Below are positions 1 through 11,613 of a stretch of 64,000 bases of DNA, piece after piece. The stretch is taken from positions 203,709-267,708 of the forward strand of contig BDDD01000058.1 in the NCBI GenBank assembly GCA_001972305.1, in the 5' to 3' direction. Source of the stretch: Cephalotus follicularis. Taxonomy: Eukaryota > Streptophyta > Magnoliopsida > Oxalidales > Cephalotaceae. The first letter of the stretch is position 1. Each line of letters begins with the position of its first letter. The notes below the pieces were generated by a model. That model was not told the DNA's origin. It did no database searches and saw nothing but the letters and a program-made list of their open reading frames with translations. Made by a program: the position numbers and the translations under genes.

Positions 1-667
1 GTATGGCTCCATACGAGGCACTGTATGAGAGGAAGTGTAGGTCACCCATCTATTGGGACGAGGTTGGTGAACGACCATTGCTTGGGTCGGATTTGGTGGA
101 GGAGACTTCGGAGAAAGTTAAGTTCATCAAGGAGAAGTTGGTAGCGGCACAGAGTCGGCAAAAGAGCTATGTCGACAATGTGAAGAGGAGGCCTTTGACC
201 TTCAGTGTGGGAGATCACGTGTTTTTGTAGGTATCTCCGTGGAAAGGGGTGCAAAGATTCGGAAGGAAGGGCAAGTTACCGCCACGCTATATTGGTCCTT
301 TTGAGATTCTAGAGAGGGTTGGGGAGGTAGCTTATCAGCTAGCCTTGCCTCCTACTTTGTCGGACGTACATTATGTCTTCCATGTATTGATGCTACGAGG
401 TTATATCCGAGTTCCATCACATGTCCTGGATTATGACTCGGTTATGGTGAGGGATGACCTTTCCTACGAGGAGTCACCCGTGAGAATATTGGATTGGAAG
501 ACACAAGTATTGAGCAACCGGACCATTCCAGTGGTGAAGGTTCATTGGCAATTTCATCGACCGGATGAAGCGACTTGGGACGTGAGGATGATATCCGAGA
601 ACGTTACCCGCATTTGTTTTAGTATTGTGTTAATTTTGGGGACGAAATTTCTTGAAGGAGGAGTGGA
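1..667 (+). mobile_element. Tail of an upstream Tekay-type Ty3/gypsy internal region (integrase C-terminus, 3' untranslated end)
   Basis: The translated sequence matches almost residue for residue the integrase C-terminus of the complete internal region at 7472-8100, including the stretch reading ESPVRILDWKTQVL and the chromodomain-like end. It is followed at 651-667 by a purine-rich tract directly before the TG of an LTR. It is therefore the 3' end of a Tekay-like (Del/Tekay chromovirus) element whose remaining part lies left of the window. The frame is broken (about two breaks). Because the LTR that closes it is also the 5' LTR of the next internal region, it belongs to a tandem element rather than to a separate insertion. 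Confidence 0.9.
651..667 (+). promoter_or_regulatory. Polypurine tract before LTR-1
   Basis: Purine-rich stretch (CTTGAAGGAGGAGTGGA) immediately upstream of the LTR start TGTAACGCC. It is in the position used to prime plus-strand DNA synthesis. The same tract, slightly different, lies at 8130-8145 before LTR-2. Confidence 0.8.
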
Positions 668-3437
668 TGTAACGCCCTGTATTTTTGTTTTGTAATATTT
701 CATTCTAACATGTAATCGTATGCTTGAATTAATAAAAAGTTGGAGTTTTCGCCTCAATAATGTTTTCCAAACCCTAAATATTACTTTGGGAGAATGGAAT
801 GTGTATGTTAAGCCAAAACGGTACAGTTTTGGGACAAACGCGTCGATGTCTTTGGAAAGACGTCGACGCCTATGGGAACAAGGGCACACATGAATGCATG
901 TACATGCACGTCGATGTAGATGAAGACATCGACCCCCCCTCGTGTAAAAAGGGAAAAGACATCGACGTCTATGGAAGAGGTCGACGTCTTTGAAAAGAAC
1001 ATCAGTCACGTTATGAACTGACAGAATAACATGCAATGGGGCAATTTTTGAGGCATGGGAAGGAGACGTGTTGATCATGCAAAATGCCTCCTGACCTGCA
1101 TGACTGAGGAAGGAGAAAGAACATGACAAGTGTGGGTGTGCATGCAACCTGCAGAGAACTTGAGAAGGAAACAAAATGAAATGCAGAATTTCACTGGGAA
1201 AGAGGGAGAGAACACGAGAGTGTTCATTGAATACAGGGAGAAAGAGGCAGAGGGAGCCATCTGCATAAGAACAATCCCCTCCCCACCTCTCTCTCTCATT
1301 TAAAACACATTAAGGAAAGGAAGAGGAGGAAACCAGTGAGTGGGAGAAAGAGAGAACCACCATTGTTGAACTTGGTTGGAGCATGGAACTTGGAGCCGGT
1401 GGCTTGCAGCAACGGGAAGGACCTAGACGCCGCTGTAACCAGTTTGGAACGAAAAGAGGTGGACCTTCTAGTTCCTAACTTGGAACAACAAGGTAGGGGA
1501 AAGTGATGATTCTTATACATGCTTTTTGAGTTCTAAGATAATGAATGCCATTGATGAATTGCATGTTAATGGGTGAATTGTAATCTCTGGACTTCTGTGA
1601 TGAATACTGTGAAATACGGAGTAACCATGCATGTGTGATTACATGAATATGTGAACTCGTTTGTGTAAAGGATGGATTTTATAATGGCTTGGTGTGTTAA
1701 AACTGTGGAGTAAGCGTTCTGCGTTGGATAGACATTGACGCCTACATAAGGGCGTCGATGCCTTCGTGTGTAAATGTGAAAGACATCGATGCTTGAGTAA
1801 AGACATCGATGCCTTTCTGGGCATTGTAGAACAGTAATGTTATGCCTTTGTGTGTGAATGCGAAAGACATCGATGTCTTTTGGAAGACATCAATGCCTTT
1901 TTTTGGGTATTGCATAACATTAGTGTTTACTGTGATGGTGAAATGCAATTGGTGGTCGCATGTTTTATTCATGCAACGATGTTCTGGTTACATATTATGA
2001 TAACCAGTAGCTTGCCTTACACTTTGAGAGGGTGAGATTCGTTTATATGAAGGAGTGAGGGCCGGATTCTACCCTCTAGAATCAAGATTGACGAACTGAT
2101 ACTCCCTGGTATCATAAAGACATCGACGTCTTCGGAAACGCATCGATCTCTTTGGTCCAAAAACGCCTGGGAATAACTGTACGAATTGTTGGCGCCTTAG
2201 AGTAAAGACGTCGACACCTTTGGGATAAACATCGACGCTTATCCCTCTGTTTGGAAGAGTTTCACCCGAATGGAACCCGTTAGACCCGAAACAATTCTAG
2301 AAACAACCCTATATGCATTCTGAGCATATGTTTGCATTATTACTGTACTGTGAATTGTATTGTGGTTGATTGCTAAAGAGTGTTAACCATTTGAAAAGCT
2401 TACATGATTATTATAATCATTAATTGCATGAAAATGTATATTTGCCAGATACATATATATTTTTTCAAAATGACTGGGGAAAGTATTTTCCAAAGATGGA
2501 GAAATGTTTAAAGGATTGGCTATACAATCAAATTGAATTGTTTTAAGTTCAATAACTTATTACAACCTAAAAATGGAGTTTTATGTTTTAAACAAACATA
2601 TTTGATCAAGTAATTATACTTATTTGCTTGACTTGTACTGTACGGTGTTTGTGCTTGTTGATTATTGGCCGTTGTGCTAATAACCTGTTGATTGTTTAGC
2701 CATCGTGCTAAGCAACCTGTACGGAGGACTTGCTTCAAACCGTTCGCGAACGGGGATTGGAGTAAGAGTGCATGACGTTGGGGCCAGGAGGTGGCGACGA
2801 TCATGACGAGTTGTTTGTCTGGTTCCTTTTTGGGACATACTCACTGCTTGGGTTGATGTAGCCTTATGAGGTTATACATGTACTGTGGACATGCATATAC
2901 TTTTACATGTATATACTGTGATATATATATACTGCGATATATATATACTATACTGCATCATAATACATTCATTCATGTTGCACATTATCATATACCTCGA
3001 ATTGTATTTATGAGTCTTTTCACTTAGCCGAGTGAGGACAAAGGCTAACCCCCTACTGTAACAGATTGATGGAGTGGGATTTGATATGGAGCAACGCAAG
3101 GAGACTTAAGGAGAAGACTGAGTTGTTCTTATATTTTATGTACTGGTTTACTGAACTATGATTATGATAATTGAATTTTTAACGTGGTTTATTTCTTTCG
3201 TACTGTATTATCACGCTCTGTTTTTGGGCGATCGACAATCTTGTTGGGTTTTATATAAACTCTATGGGTATCACGTAGTATGGGATGCGTGATACATATT
3301 TTATTTCAGCTTACTTCATGTTTTGCTTCCGCTATTGAAGGTTTTTGTTTTTACGTGATATCGCATAAGCTGAATTATGTTGTGTTGATTGCCTTACCCT
3401 TTTATGTTGCCTTCTCGGGAAAAACGGGGGCGTGACA
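668..3437 (+). mobile_element. Tekay-type LTR-1 (complete, 2770 bp)
   Basis: Starts TGTAACGCC after a polypurine tract and ends GGGGGCGTGACA directly before a primer-binding site, so both ends are defined. It is 2.77 kb, long as is usual for Tekay/Del LTRs. It is homologous over its length to the three pieces of LTR-2 (8146-9127, 14912-16216, 24385-24759) and, more distantly and inverted, to the solo LTR at 32757-35485. By eye the first ~335 bp differ from LTR-2 at about 19 positions, roughly 5-6%. With commonly used plant LTR rates this suggests an age of a few million years at most. It carries clusters of the AAAGRCRTCGAYGYCTTT-like palindrome at about 840-1000, 1725-1905 and 2115-2250. The two longish translated stretches inside it show no known domain and I do not call them genes. 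Confidence 0.93.
1255..1510 (+). promoter_or_regulatory. Conserved purine-rich block inside the Tekay LTR (possible transcript leader)
   Basis: This stretch, with a pyrimidine run and CATTTAAAACAC followed by a purine-rich leader and AACAAGGTAGGGG, is conserved in LTR-2 (about 8735-8985) and, reverse-complemented, in the much more diverged solo LTR (about 34620-34870). Conservation above the rest of the LTR would fit promoter/R-region or leader sequence. TTTAAAA could be a TATA-like element and AAG/GTAGGG resembles a splice donor. These roles are inference only; no transcription start can be seen from sequence. Confidence 0.35.
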
Positions 3438-3440
3438 ACG

Positions 3441-3452
3441 TGGTATCAGAGC
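3441..3452 (+). promoter_or_regulatory. Primer-binding site, tRNA-iMet type
   Basis: TGGTATCAGAGC, four bases after the LTR terminal CA, equals the usual plant retrotransposon primer-binding site complementary to the 3' end of initiator tRNA-Met. It fixes the 5' end of the internal region and shows that LTR-1 acts as 5' LTR of the 3438-8145 internal region. Confidence 0.95.
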
Positions 3453-3548
3453 ATATTCCCTATATGCTTAGCTAGGATACTTTCGTTGGCAATCAATAAA
3501 TTGTTTTCCTAAAGTTGTGACTAACCGTTATCCTTCTTATAGGAACAA

Positions 3549-4700
3549 ATGGACTGAAGGAGAACGTGCGCTAGGGCTAGAGCTGTTGGAGCCAATGCCC
3601 ATGAGGAAGCGAATATGCCGCAAGGGATGAATGCCCCCCAGGATGATAGGGATCCGATGACCCGAATTGTGGATTATTTCCAGCAACAGATGGCCTTTAA
3701 TTTGGCTAACGCGGAGGAGATACGCCAGTACTACGCGCAAGCTCGGCTGTAACATAGGGCTCCCGATCACCGCCCGAGAGAGAATAGTAACCAGTTTGGG
3801 AGGGACATTGAAAGGTTTATGAGACAGAATCCACCCAGTTTTCGGGGAGAACTTGATCCTACTGTGGCTGAGAGATGGCTGCAGGACTTGGAGAAAATCT
3901 TTGAAGTAATGGACTCTACTGAAACTCAAAAACTGATATTTGCCGTATACCGCCTATGGGGTGAGGCCACTCATTGGTGGGAGATGGTCAAGGCGAAGTG
4001 GGAATCGCAGAGTCTTGACAGTACTTGGGGAAGATTCTAGGTAGAATTCTTGGAGACATATGTTCCTGGGTGGGAACAAGAGCGCCGGGGGACAAAGCTC
4101 TTGGAGCTGCGACAAGGGGAAATGACAGTGACCGAGTATCAAGCAAGGTTCATGGAGCTAGCCAGACACTCACCTTATCTTGTAGTTGATGAAGTGAAGA
4201 AGATACGGAGGTTTTTTACGGGTCTGCGACCGGATCTTATATCAAGAATCAGAGTTATCGAGTTGGGAACTTTTTTGGAGGTTGCTCAGAAGGCGAGATT
4301 GCTGGAGAGCATATCTAATGAAGACCGAGCAGAGAGGGCTCGAGCACAACCAAATAAACAGAGACCGATGAGACCAGCTTCTTCGAAATGGCAAGGCAGT
4401 AGTTTTCTGATGAAATCATCGAACAACAGATCTGGACAGACTGCCACACAGGGTACTCCTAGCCAAGGGAGTAATGCCGAAACTGGAGCTTGTTATCACT
4501 ATAGTCGTAGAGGCCACTTATAGAAAGATTGATGGAGGATGAACGGATTATGTTTAAGGTGTCGGGCATCTGGCCATTCTGTGAGAGATTGCCCGAAGAG
4601 TCAGGCTACAGCACCTACTGGATCAGCTAGTAGCAGCGGGGCCTTCACAGCGAAGGGACACCGGCAAGGGCATTGCGAAAGGTAGAGTTTTTACCCTTTC
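3549..4700 (+). pseudogene. gag: Tekay gag (broken)
   Basis: The translation carries a Ty3-type capsid (Retrotrans_gag-like) segment at about 3819-4330 with FRGELDPTVAERWLQDLEKI and the WW pair typical of this domain. A basic linker and a zinc-knuckle region follow at about 4480-4610 (C-rich, ending in a CxxxxxHxVRDCP-like pattern). Gag would form the virus-like particle that packages element RNA. The first ATG after the primer-binding site is at 3549. Several breaks interrupt it. Assigned from domain order and similarity to plant chromovirus gags as I know them. Confidence 0.85.
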
Positions 4701-4710
4701 ACAGACAGAG

Positions 4711-7700
4711 GTTCCGGAGTCTACCTCAGTCGTTGGAGGTACACTGTATATTTATGGTTTTTCTGCTATAGTGTTGACGGACCCTGGAGCATCACATTCT
4801 TTTATTTCTTCACAATTTGCATCATACTTAGATGTAACACCCAACTGTATGCCATACACCTTGGATGTGAGCACACCTGCTGGAGTTTCCATGTATACAG
4901 ATACCATATATAGGAGTTGTAAGATGTCTGTGGCAGGCATTTCCTTGTATGCAGATTTGATAGTATTGCCCATCCGCGACTTCGATGTTATTTTGGGAAT
5001 GGATTGGCTGTCTGCACATCATGCTTACATGGACTGCTACAGCAAGACGGTTGATTTTTGTCTGCCCGATGGTACCGTTTTCCAGTTTAAGGGAGACAAA
5101 GGGTTCTCTACACTGATTATATCCTTTATCCGATCATCGAGGTATCTCGAGAAAGGATACGAAGGATATCTTGCTTATGTAAATGACCAGAGGAAGGAAA
5201 AGGGTCTGAGCCTGGAAGAGATCCCAGTGGTGTGTGAATTTCCAGATGTATTTCCTGATGACTTGCGATCTTTGACACCAAGAAGGAATATGGAGTTTGT
5301 TATCGATCTTATACCAGGTACAACTCCTATTTCTAAAGCACCGTATAGAATGGCTCTTGGAGAATTGAGGGAATTGAAATTGCAGTTACAAGATCTGATC
5401 GATAAGGGTTTTATTCGACCCACTTTTTCTCCGTGGGGTGCGCTTGTACTGTTTGTCAAGAAAAAGGATGGGTCGATGAGGCTCTACATCGACTACAGAA
5501 TGCTGAACAAGGCAACTATAAAAAACAAGTATCCTTTACCCCACATCGAGGATTTGTTTGACCAGTTGCAAGGGGAGAGAGTATTCTCGAAGCTTTATTT
5601 GAGGTCAGGCTATCACCAGTTGAGGGTAAGGGAGGGAGATATTGAGAAGACTGCTTTCCGGACAAGATACGGTCACTACGAGTTCCTTGTGATGACTTTT
5701 GGTCTCACCAATGCACCAGCTGCATTCATGTCATTAATGAACGATGTGTTTCGACCGTACCTGGATCAGTTTGTCGTTGTGTTTATTGATGACGTACTAG
5801 TATACTCAAGGAGTGAGGAGGAGCATGCTTGCCATCTGAGGATGGTTTTGCAGATTCTCCAAGAGCAGCAGCTGTATGCCAAATTCAGTAAGTGTGAATT
5901 TTGGCTTGACTGTGTGATCTTCCTTGGTCACATTGTATCTGGAGAGGGTTTGGCGGTGGATCCGTCAAAGACAGAGGTGGTACGAGATTGGCCACAGCAA
6001 AAGAATGTGACGGAGGTACGCAGTTTTCTTTGCTTGGAGGGGTATTACAGGAGGTTTATCCAGAACTTTTCAAGGATAGCCGAGCCCTTGAGTCGACTGA
6101 CCCAGAATAAGACCTTGTTTGTCTGGGATGAAGATTGTGAAGCTAGTTTCCGTGAACTGAAGGATCAGTTGGTTTCCGCTCCTATCTTGGCATTACCTTA
6201 GGGTAATGAGGGCTTCGCAGTCCATAGTGATGCATCGGGTAAGGGCTTGGGATGCGTATTGATGCAGTGAGGAAGGGTGATTGCTTATTCTTCTAGGAAG
6301 CTGAAGCTGTATGAAGAAAACTACCCGACTTATGACCTTGAACTTGCAGTTATTATCGTTGCTCTTAAGAAATGGAGACACTACTTGTATGGAGCTCAGT
6401 TTGAGATCTTTACTGATCATAAGAGTTTGAGGTACCTGTTTTGCCAGGACACACGGAACATGAGACAACGCAGGTGGGTGGAGTACTTTAATGATTATGA
6501 CTGAAGTTTCCAATACCATCCGGGGAAAGCGAATGTAGTCGCTGATGCCTTAAGCTGTAAGGCTATGGTTTCCAGTACAATGGTGTCACAATGGAAGATG
6601 TTAGAAGACTTCCAAGAGTGGTCTTCGTTTAATCAGTCACCGGGGATCTTCGTGGTCGACATGCGGGTCCAGCCAGTGTTACTGGATCACATTAGGGATG
6701 CACAACCGCACGATCCGAAGCTGCAACGAATTTGGGAGAACCTGGACTCGGAATCCGATTTTCGAGTACATGCTGATGGTCTTTTGAGATATCGGGGACG
6801 TGTGTGTCTCCAAGATGAACCAGGGTTGAAGAATGAGTTGCTCCATGGGGCTCATAAATCTTTGTACAGTATTCATCCTTGTAGCAGTAAAATGTATCAA
6901 GATATGAAGAAGACTTACTGGTGGCCTGGCATGAAGCGCGAAATTGCAGAATATGTCGCAAAGTGTTTGACTTGCCAAAGGGTCAAGGCCGAACACCAGA
7001 GACCGGCAGGACTGTTGCAGTCATTACCAGTGGCAGAGTGGAAATGGGAACATATCACGATGGGCTTTGTTTCTGGATTTCCACTGACTAGGTATCGTCA
7101 TAATGCACTGTGGGTTATTATTGATAGACTCACCAAATCAGCACACTTTTTGCCTACACACGTCACTGATTCTGCGAACAAGTTGGTTCGATTATTCGTG
7201 AAGGATATTGTGAGACTACACGGTGTTCCGGTGAGCATCGTTTGTTATAGGGATTCGATCTTCACTTCCAACTTCTCGAAGAGATTTCAGACAGCATTGG
7301 GAACAAGATTGAATCTCAGTACCGCTTTTCACCCTCAAACAGATGGACAGTCAGAGCGTACCATCCAAACCTTGGAGGACATGCTTCGGGATTGTGTGAT
7401 CGATTTTGCTGGGACATGGGAAGACCATATTCCTCTGACAGAGTTTTCTTATAATAACAGCTATCACGCGAGTATTGGTATGGCTCCATACGAGGCACTG
7501 TATGGGAGGAAGTGTAGGTCACCCATCTGTTGGGACGAGGTTGGTGAACGACCATTGCTTGGCTCAGATTTTGTGGACGAGACTTCGGAGAAAGTTAAGT
7601 TCATCAAGGAGAAGTTGCTAGCAGCACAGAGTCGGCAAAAGAGCTATGTCGACAGTGTGAAGAGGAGGCCTTTGACCTTCAATGTGGGAGATCACGTGTT

Positions 7701-8100
7701 TTTGAAGGTATCTCCGTGGAAAGGGGTGCAAAGATTCAGAAGGAAGGGCAGGTTAGCGCCATGCTATATTGGTCCTTTTGAGACTCTAGAGAGGGTTGGG
7801 GAGGTAGCTTATCAGCTAGCCTTGCCTCCTACTTTGTCGGGCGTACATGATGTCTTCCATATATCGATGCTACGAGGTTATATCCGAGATCCATCACATG
7901 TCCTGGATTATGACTCGGTTGCAGTGAGGGATGACCTTTCCTGCGAGGAGTCACCAGTGAGAATTTTGGATTGGAAGACACAAGTATTGAGGAACCGGAC
8001 CATTCCGATGGTGAAGGTTCAGTGGCAATTTCATCAGCCGGATGAAGCGACTTGGGAACATGAGGATGATATCCGAGAACGTTACCCGCATTTGTTTTAG
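4711..8100 (+). pseudogene. pol: Tekay pol: protease, reverse transcriptase, RNase H, integrase with chromodomain (broken)
   Basis: Aspartic protease around 4771-5010 ([11 protein letters not shown] region). Reverse transcriptase about 5280-6000, with [15 protein letters not shown] and the active-site segment FIDDVLVYS near 5785-5811. RNase H about 6210-6510 (HSDASGKGLG, then TDHKSLRYL). Integrase about 6640-8100: HHCC zinc-binding region near 6860-6980 (TYWWPGM, CLTCQRVK), DDE core with WVIIDRLTKSAHFLP near 7110-7155 and HPQTDGQSERTIQTLEDMLR near 7330-7390, then a GPY/F-like part and a chromodomain-like tail to 8097. The tail of such integrases is known to direct insertion to heterochromatin, consistent with its place in a satellite array. 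A few breaks are present. Confidence 0.93.
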
Positions 8101-8129
8101 TATTGAGTGAATTTCGAGGATGAAATTTC

Positions 8130-8145
8130 TTGAAGGAGGGGTGGA
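8130..8145 (+). promoter_or_regulatory. Polypurine tract before LTR-2
   Basis: TGAAGGAGGGGTGGA lies immediately upstream of TGTAACGCC, the LTR-2 start. It is equivalent to 651-667. Confidence 0.82.
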
Positions 8146-9127
8146 TGTAACGCCCGGTATTTTTGTTTTGTAATATTTCATTCTAAGATGTAATCGCATG
8201 CTTGAATTTATAAAAAGTCGGAGTTTTCGCCTCAATAATGTTTTCCAAACCCTAAATATTACTTTGGGAGAATGGAATCTGTATGTTAAGCCAAAACGGT
8301 ATAGTTTTGGGACAAACGCGTCGATGTCTTTGGAAAGACGCCGACGCCTCTGGGAAAAAGGGCACACGTGAATGCAGGTACATGCACGTCGATGTAGATG
8401 AAGACATCGACCCCCCGACGTGTAAAAAGGGAAAAGAGATCGACGTCTATGGAAGACATCGACGTCTTTGAAAAGAATATCAGTCACATTATGAACTGAC
8501 AGAATAACATGCAATGGGGCAATTTTTGAGGCACGGGAAGGAGACGTGTTGATCATGCATAACGCCTCCTGACCTGCATGACTGAGGAAGGAGGAAGAAC
8601 ATGAAAAGTATGGGTATGCATGCAACCTGTAGAAAACTTGAGAAGGAAACAAAATGAAATGCATAATTTCACTGGGAAAGAGGGAGAGAACACGAGAGTG
8701 TTGATTGAATGCAGGGAGAAAGAGGGAGAGGGAGCCATCTTCATAAGAACAACCCCCTCCCCACCTCTCTCTCTCATTTAAAACACGAATGGAAAGGAAG
8801 AGGAGGAAACCAGTGAGTGGGAGAAAGAGAGAACCACCGTTGTTGAACTTGGTTGGAGCTTGGAACTTGGAACTGGTGGCTTGCAGCAATGGGAAGGACC
8901 TAGAGGCTGCTGTAACAATTTTGGAACGAAAAGAGGTGGACCTTCTAGTTCCTAACTTGGAACAAGGTAGGGGAAAGTGATGATTCTTATACATGCTTTT
9001 GGAGTTCTAAGATAATAAATGCCATTGATGCATTGCATGTTAATGGGTGAATTGTAATCTCTGGACTTCTGTGATGATTACTGTGAAATACGGAGTAACC
9101 ATGCATGTGTGATTACATGAATATGTG
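8146..9127 (+). mobile_element. Tekay-type LTR-2, first piece
   Basis: Starts TGTAACGCC after the polypurine tract and follows LTR-1 in register up to GATTACATGAATATGTG (LTR-1 about 1650). Here the sequence switches to the end of the gag-only element. On the far side of that element (14912) LTR-2 resumes about 80 bp further along the LTR-1 register, so the junction is not a clean insertion. It carries the palindromic-motif cluster at about 8310-8470. Confidence 0.92.
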
Positions 9128-10092
9128 TTCTTTATATGCATAACTATGTGATCAATTTCTGTCATATACCAATTTCTAGTTTCACAATCTGTTTATAACC
9201 ATTACTAGACACTTCAAGGCTTCCTAACAATCTCAGAAACATTAACCAAGCATACATGGCAGGGATTAAGACAAAACATGCTGGCAACCAACATGCAATA
9301 AAATTCGGCTGTCATTAAACTAATTTAATTGTTAAACCATAATAACAGAGGAGCAAACCTAATTCAGTGAAACAAAGAAGACAAAGATAGACAAAAACAG
9401 GCTCTAATCCTTGCAAATTCGGCTACCAGGCTCAACAAAATTGTGGAGGCATAAACAATGAGCAATTGTATTCATAAACAGAAATATATGACCATATTCG
9501 GTTAGGTTATGGAAGAGAGAATCAAAATCTGTTATGATAAGGAAGTAGGGTAGAGATTCGGGATTGCTAGGGAGAATTAAGGGAAAGAAACGTGATGTAA
9601 AGAGAAGAGGAAGAGAGGCATACGGGTGAGGGAGAGTAGAATAGGAAAGAAAATAATTTTTTTTTGCCATAATACTCTTATTTTGCCATATTAATATTAA
9701 AAACTAATTTAAAATACAACCAATTGATTTTATCTTTCCCATAACCCCTATTCCAATAATTTATCAAAAGCCCAAAGATGGTATTATTTAGCCTAAGTCA
9801 TAAAAACCCAAAATTTATAGTATCATATATCTCATAAATTAAAATAGGCTGAAATAATAATAATAATAACTGATATTATATGTATACAAAACATAATTCA
9901 ATTAATTTTACTTATTCCTGTACATAGTCCAACCAATATTCAATAGCCCAAAATTAACGTCTTTAAGCCTAAAAATTAAAAGCCCAATTTAAATTGACCA
10001 ACCGTATAATAAAATAAAATTCCAAAATATGCACACCAACATAAAATCAAACAAAAATCCGAAAATAAGCACACGAAAATCGGGGTATTACA
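9128..10092 (-). mobile_element. 3' LTR of the gag-only element (partial)
   Basis: Direct repeat of 13948-14911 with only scattered differences. On the minus strand it starts TGTAATACCCCGATTTTCG next to the polypurine tract at 10093. The rest of the 3.3-kb LTR is not present on the left. No coding capacity. Confidence 0.87.
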
Positions 10093-10106
10093 TCCTTCCC
10101 CCCTTA
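10093..10106 (-). promoter_or_regulatory. Polypurine tract of the gag-only element
   Basis: On the minus strand TAAGGGGGGAAGGA directly precedes the LTR start TGTAATACC. This is the usual plus-strand primer position and fixes the element's orientation. Confidence 0.85.
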
Positions 10107-10241
10107 AAAAGATTTCGTCCCCAAATCTTATCATAAACCAATCCGAATCAAACAACTGAAAAGGCATTCCAAAATGCATAGCAAAAGATTTCAAATATCA
10201 TATAATAAGTTGACATATCGATAAAATAACTATCATTTCGG

Positions 10242-11441
10242 TTACCACAGAATAAGTAGACTTATCAACAACAAACTCTGTACGATTACCAAACAAAACA
10301 AAACCGAAACAATACCTGGAGCGTTCGCAGTCTGATGTGTCGTTAAGGCAAAAACTCGACCTCCCACATTACGTTGTTCCACATCATTCCCATTTACTCC
10401 TTTATTTCTCGTTCGAGGATTCGGGCAATCCTTAAAGAGATGACCCTTTTGTCCACAAGCGAAACACGCCCCAGTGGCCTTGTAGTATGTCCCAATCGGA
10501 TGTCGCTTCCCACACGTATCACACAAAGAAATCTGAACATTGGGGTTATCCCCATCCTTATTCTGATTATGATCCTTTTTATGTTGTTTACCTTCACCTT
10601 GTTGTTTAGAATTTTGTCCTCGGAAATCACTCCGATTCCGCTTCCGTTCTCCTTCTTGCCGAGCTGCCTGAAAGTCCAACCTCTCCAATTCAATATTCTT
10701 CGCAGCATTTGCTACTTCAGCCACGTCAGCAAACCTAGAGTTTATCAGTTTCCCTCTAAGTTGGTACTGCAATTTCCATTTGAACCTCTCTGCTTGCTCC
10801 AATGCAGACCCCGCCGCGGATCCAGTAAAACCCGCTAACCTAGTGAACCGGGCCAAAAACTCGGTGACTGATTCACCATCCTTCTGCCTAGTGTTAACAA
10901 ACTCCCTTGCGTAAGCTTCCTTGTCAGCAGTGGGGAAATACTGCTGATAGAAAACTTCACAGAATTCAAACCAGGTCAGGGCATCAATGTAATTTCCTCC
11001 CTTAGCTAACCTCAATGTTTGCCACCATTTCTGAGCATCTCCTTCCAATTTATAAGCTGCCAACCTTACCTTTTGTTCGTCATCACATCCTAACACATTG
11101 AAAATTTTCTCCATGTGCGCAATCCAGTGTTCAGCCTCTACAGGTGTGAAGGCCGAACTAAATGACTGCGGCCTTTGCTTTTGGAACTGCTCAAGCCAGA
11201 CATATGCAGGAGTGTCGGGCCGGTCCCCAGTTTCTCTACCAACCTGAACATCAGGCAGTGCATTTTCCGCCGTGACTTGTTCTTGGCGTCCTTACCCTTG
11301 ATTTTGCATGGCATGAATCAGTCGATATATTTCTTGAGCAACTACCTGTCGCACTAACTCTTCAACTGTAGGCTCGTTTCGCACTTCTTCACGAGTCTCA
11401 GTCGGTTCGTTTCCTTGTGGGGTATTCCTTGCTCGTACCAT
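10242..11441 (-). pseudogene. gag: gag of the gag-only element (broken)
   Basis: The start codon (minus strand) at 11439-11441 lies ~160 bp after the primer-binding site. The translation begins MVRARNTPQGNEPTETREEV and runs through a Ty3-type capsid domain: the segment MEKIFNVLGCDDEQKVRLAA lies at about 11055-11114, followed by the WW pair and FYQQYFP. A charged linker and one zinc knuckle CFACGQKGHLFKDC (about 10427-10470) follow. After the knuckle comes GRVFALTT, which in complete chromoviruses leads into the protease, but here no protease, reverse transcriptase or integrase follows before the polypurine tract. Capsid and knuckle are present, so the product could have been particle-forming. 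About one break. Confidence 0.85.
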
Positions 11442-11600
11442 CTACGAAACATAAATCCAAAACATAACACAACAACAAAGAAACCACGGTCGAAACAACA
11501 AACACGTGACAAAGATCACAACAAAAGATCCTAACCCAATGTCTACCCAATCTCACAGGTCAAACCTAGACAGGTCTTCTAAGGAAAGAAATCCTATTCT

Positions 11601-11613
11601 TTGATACCATCTC
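11601..11613 (-). promoter_or_regulatory. Primer-binding site of the gag-only element (tRNA-Met type, imperfect)
   Basis: On the minus strand GAGATGGTATCAA directly follows the LTR end at 11614. TGGTATCA matches the tRNA-Met type site also seen at 3441. Confidence 0.75.

Larger units (their letters stand above)
3438..8145 (+). mobile_element. Tekay-type Ty3/gypsy internal region (gag-pol), complete in layout but broken
   Basis: Bounded by a primer-binding site at the left and a polypurine tract at the right, and flanked by two copies of the same LTR. Order is gag, protease, reverse transcriptase, RNase H, integrase with a chromodomain-like C-terminus, which is the Ty3/gypsy order. The C-terminal sequence ending ERYPHLF is typical of Tekay-group chromoviruses. 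All parts are present, but the reading frame has roughly half a dozen breaks, so it is a fossil. Confidence 0.93.

Noticed and set aside
42-254. Minus-strand short open stretches opposite gag/pol throughout (for example 5175-5459, 6193-6519, 6679-6996, 20760-21032)
   Set aside because: Antisense shadows of recognised pol domains, no independent support.
554-1174. 206-codon minus-strand open stretch over the Tekay integrase/LTR border, and the 347-codon one at 7951-8994
   Set aside because: Antisense shadows of integrase and LTR motif repeats (VDVF / RRCLS-type translations of the TCGA motif); no domain.
8789-8980. 63-codon open stretch inside Tekay LTR-2
   Set aside because: Not kept open in the diverged solo LTR; nucleotide-level conservation fits a leader or promoter block better than a protein.
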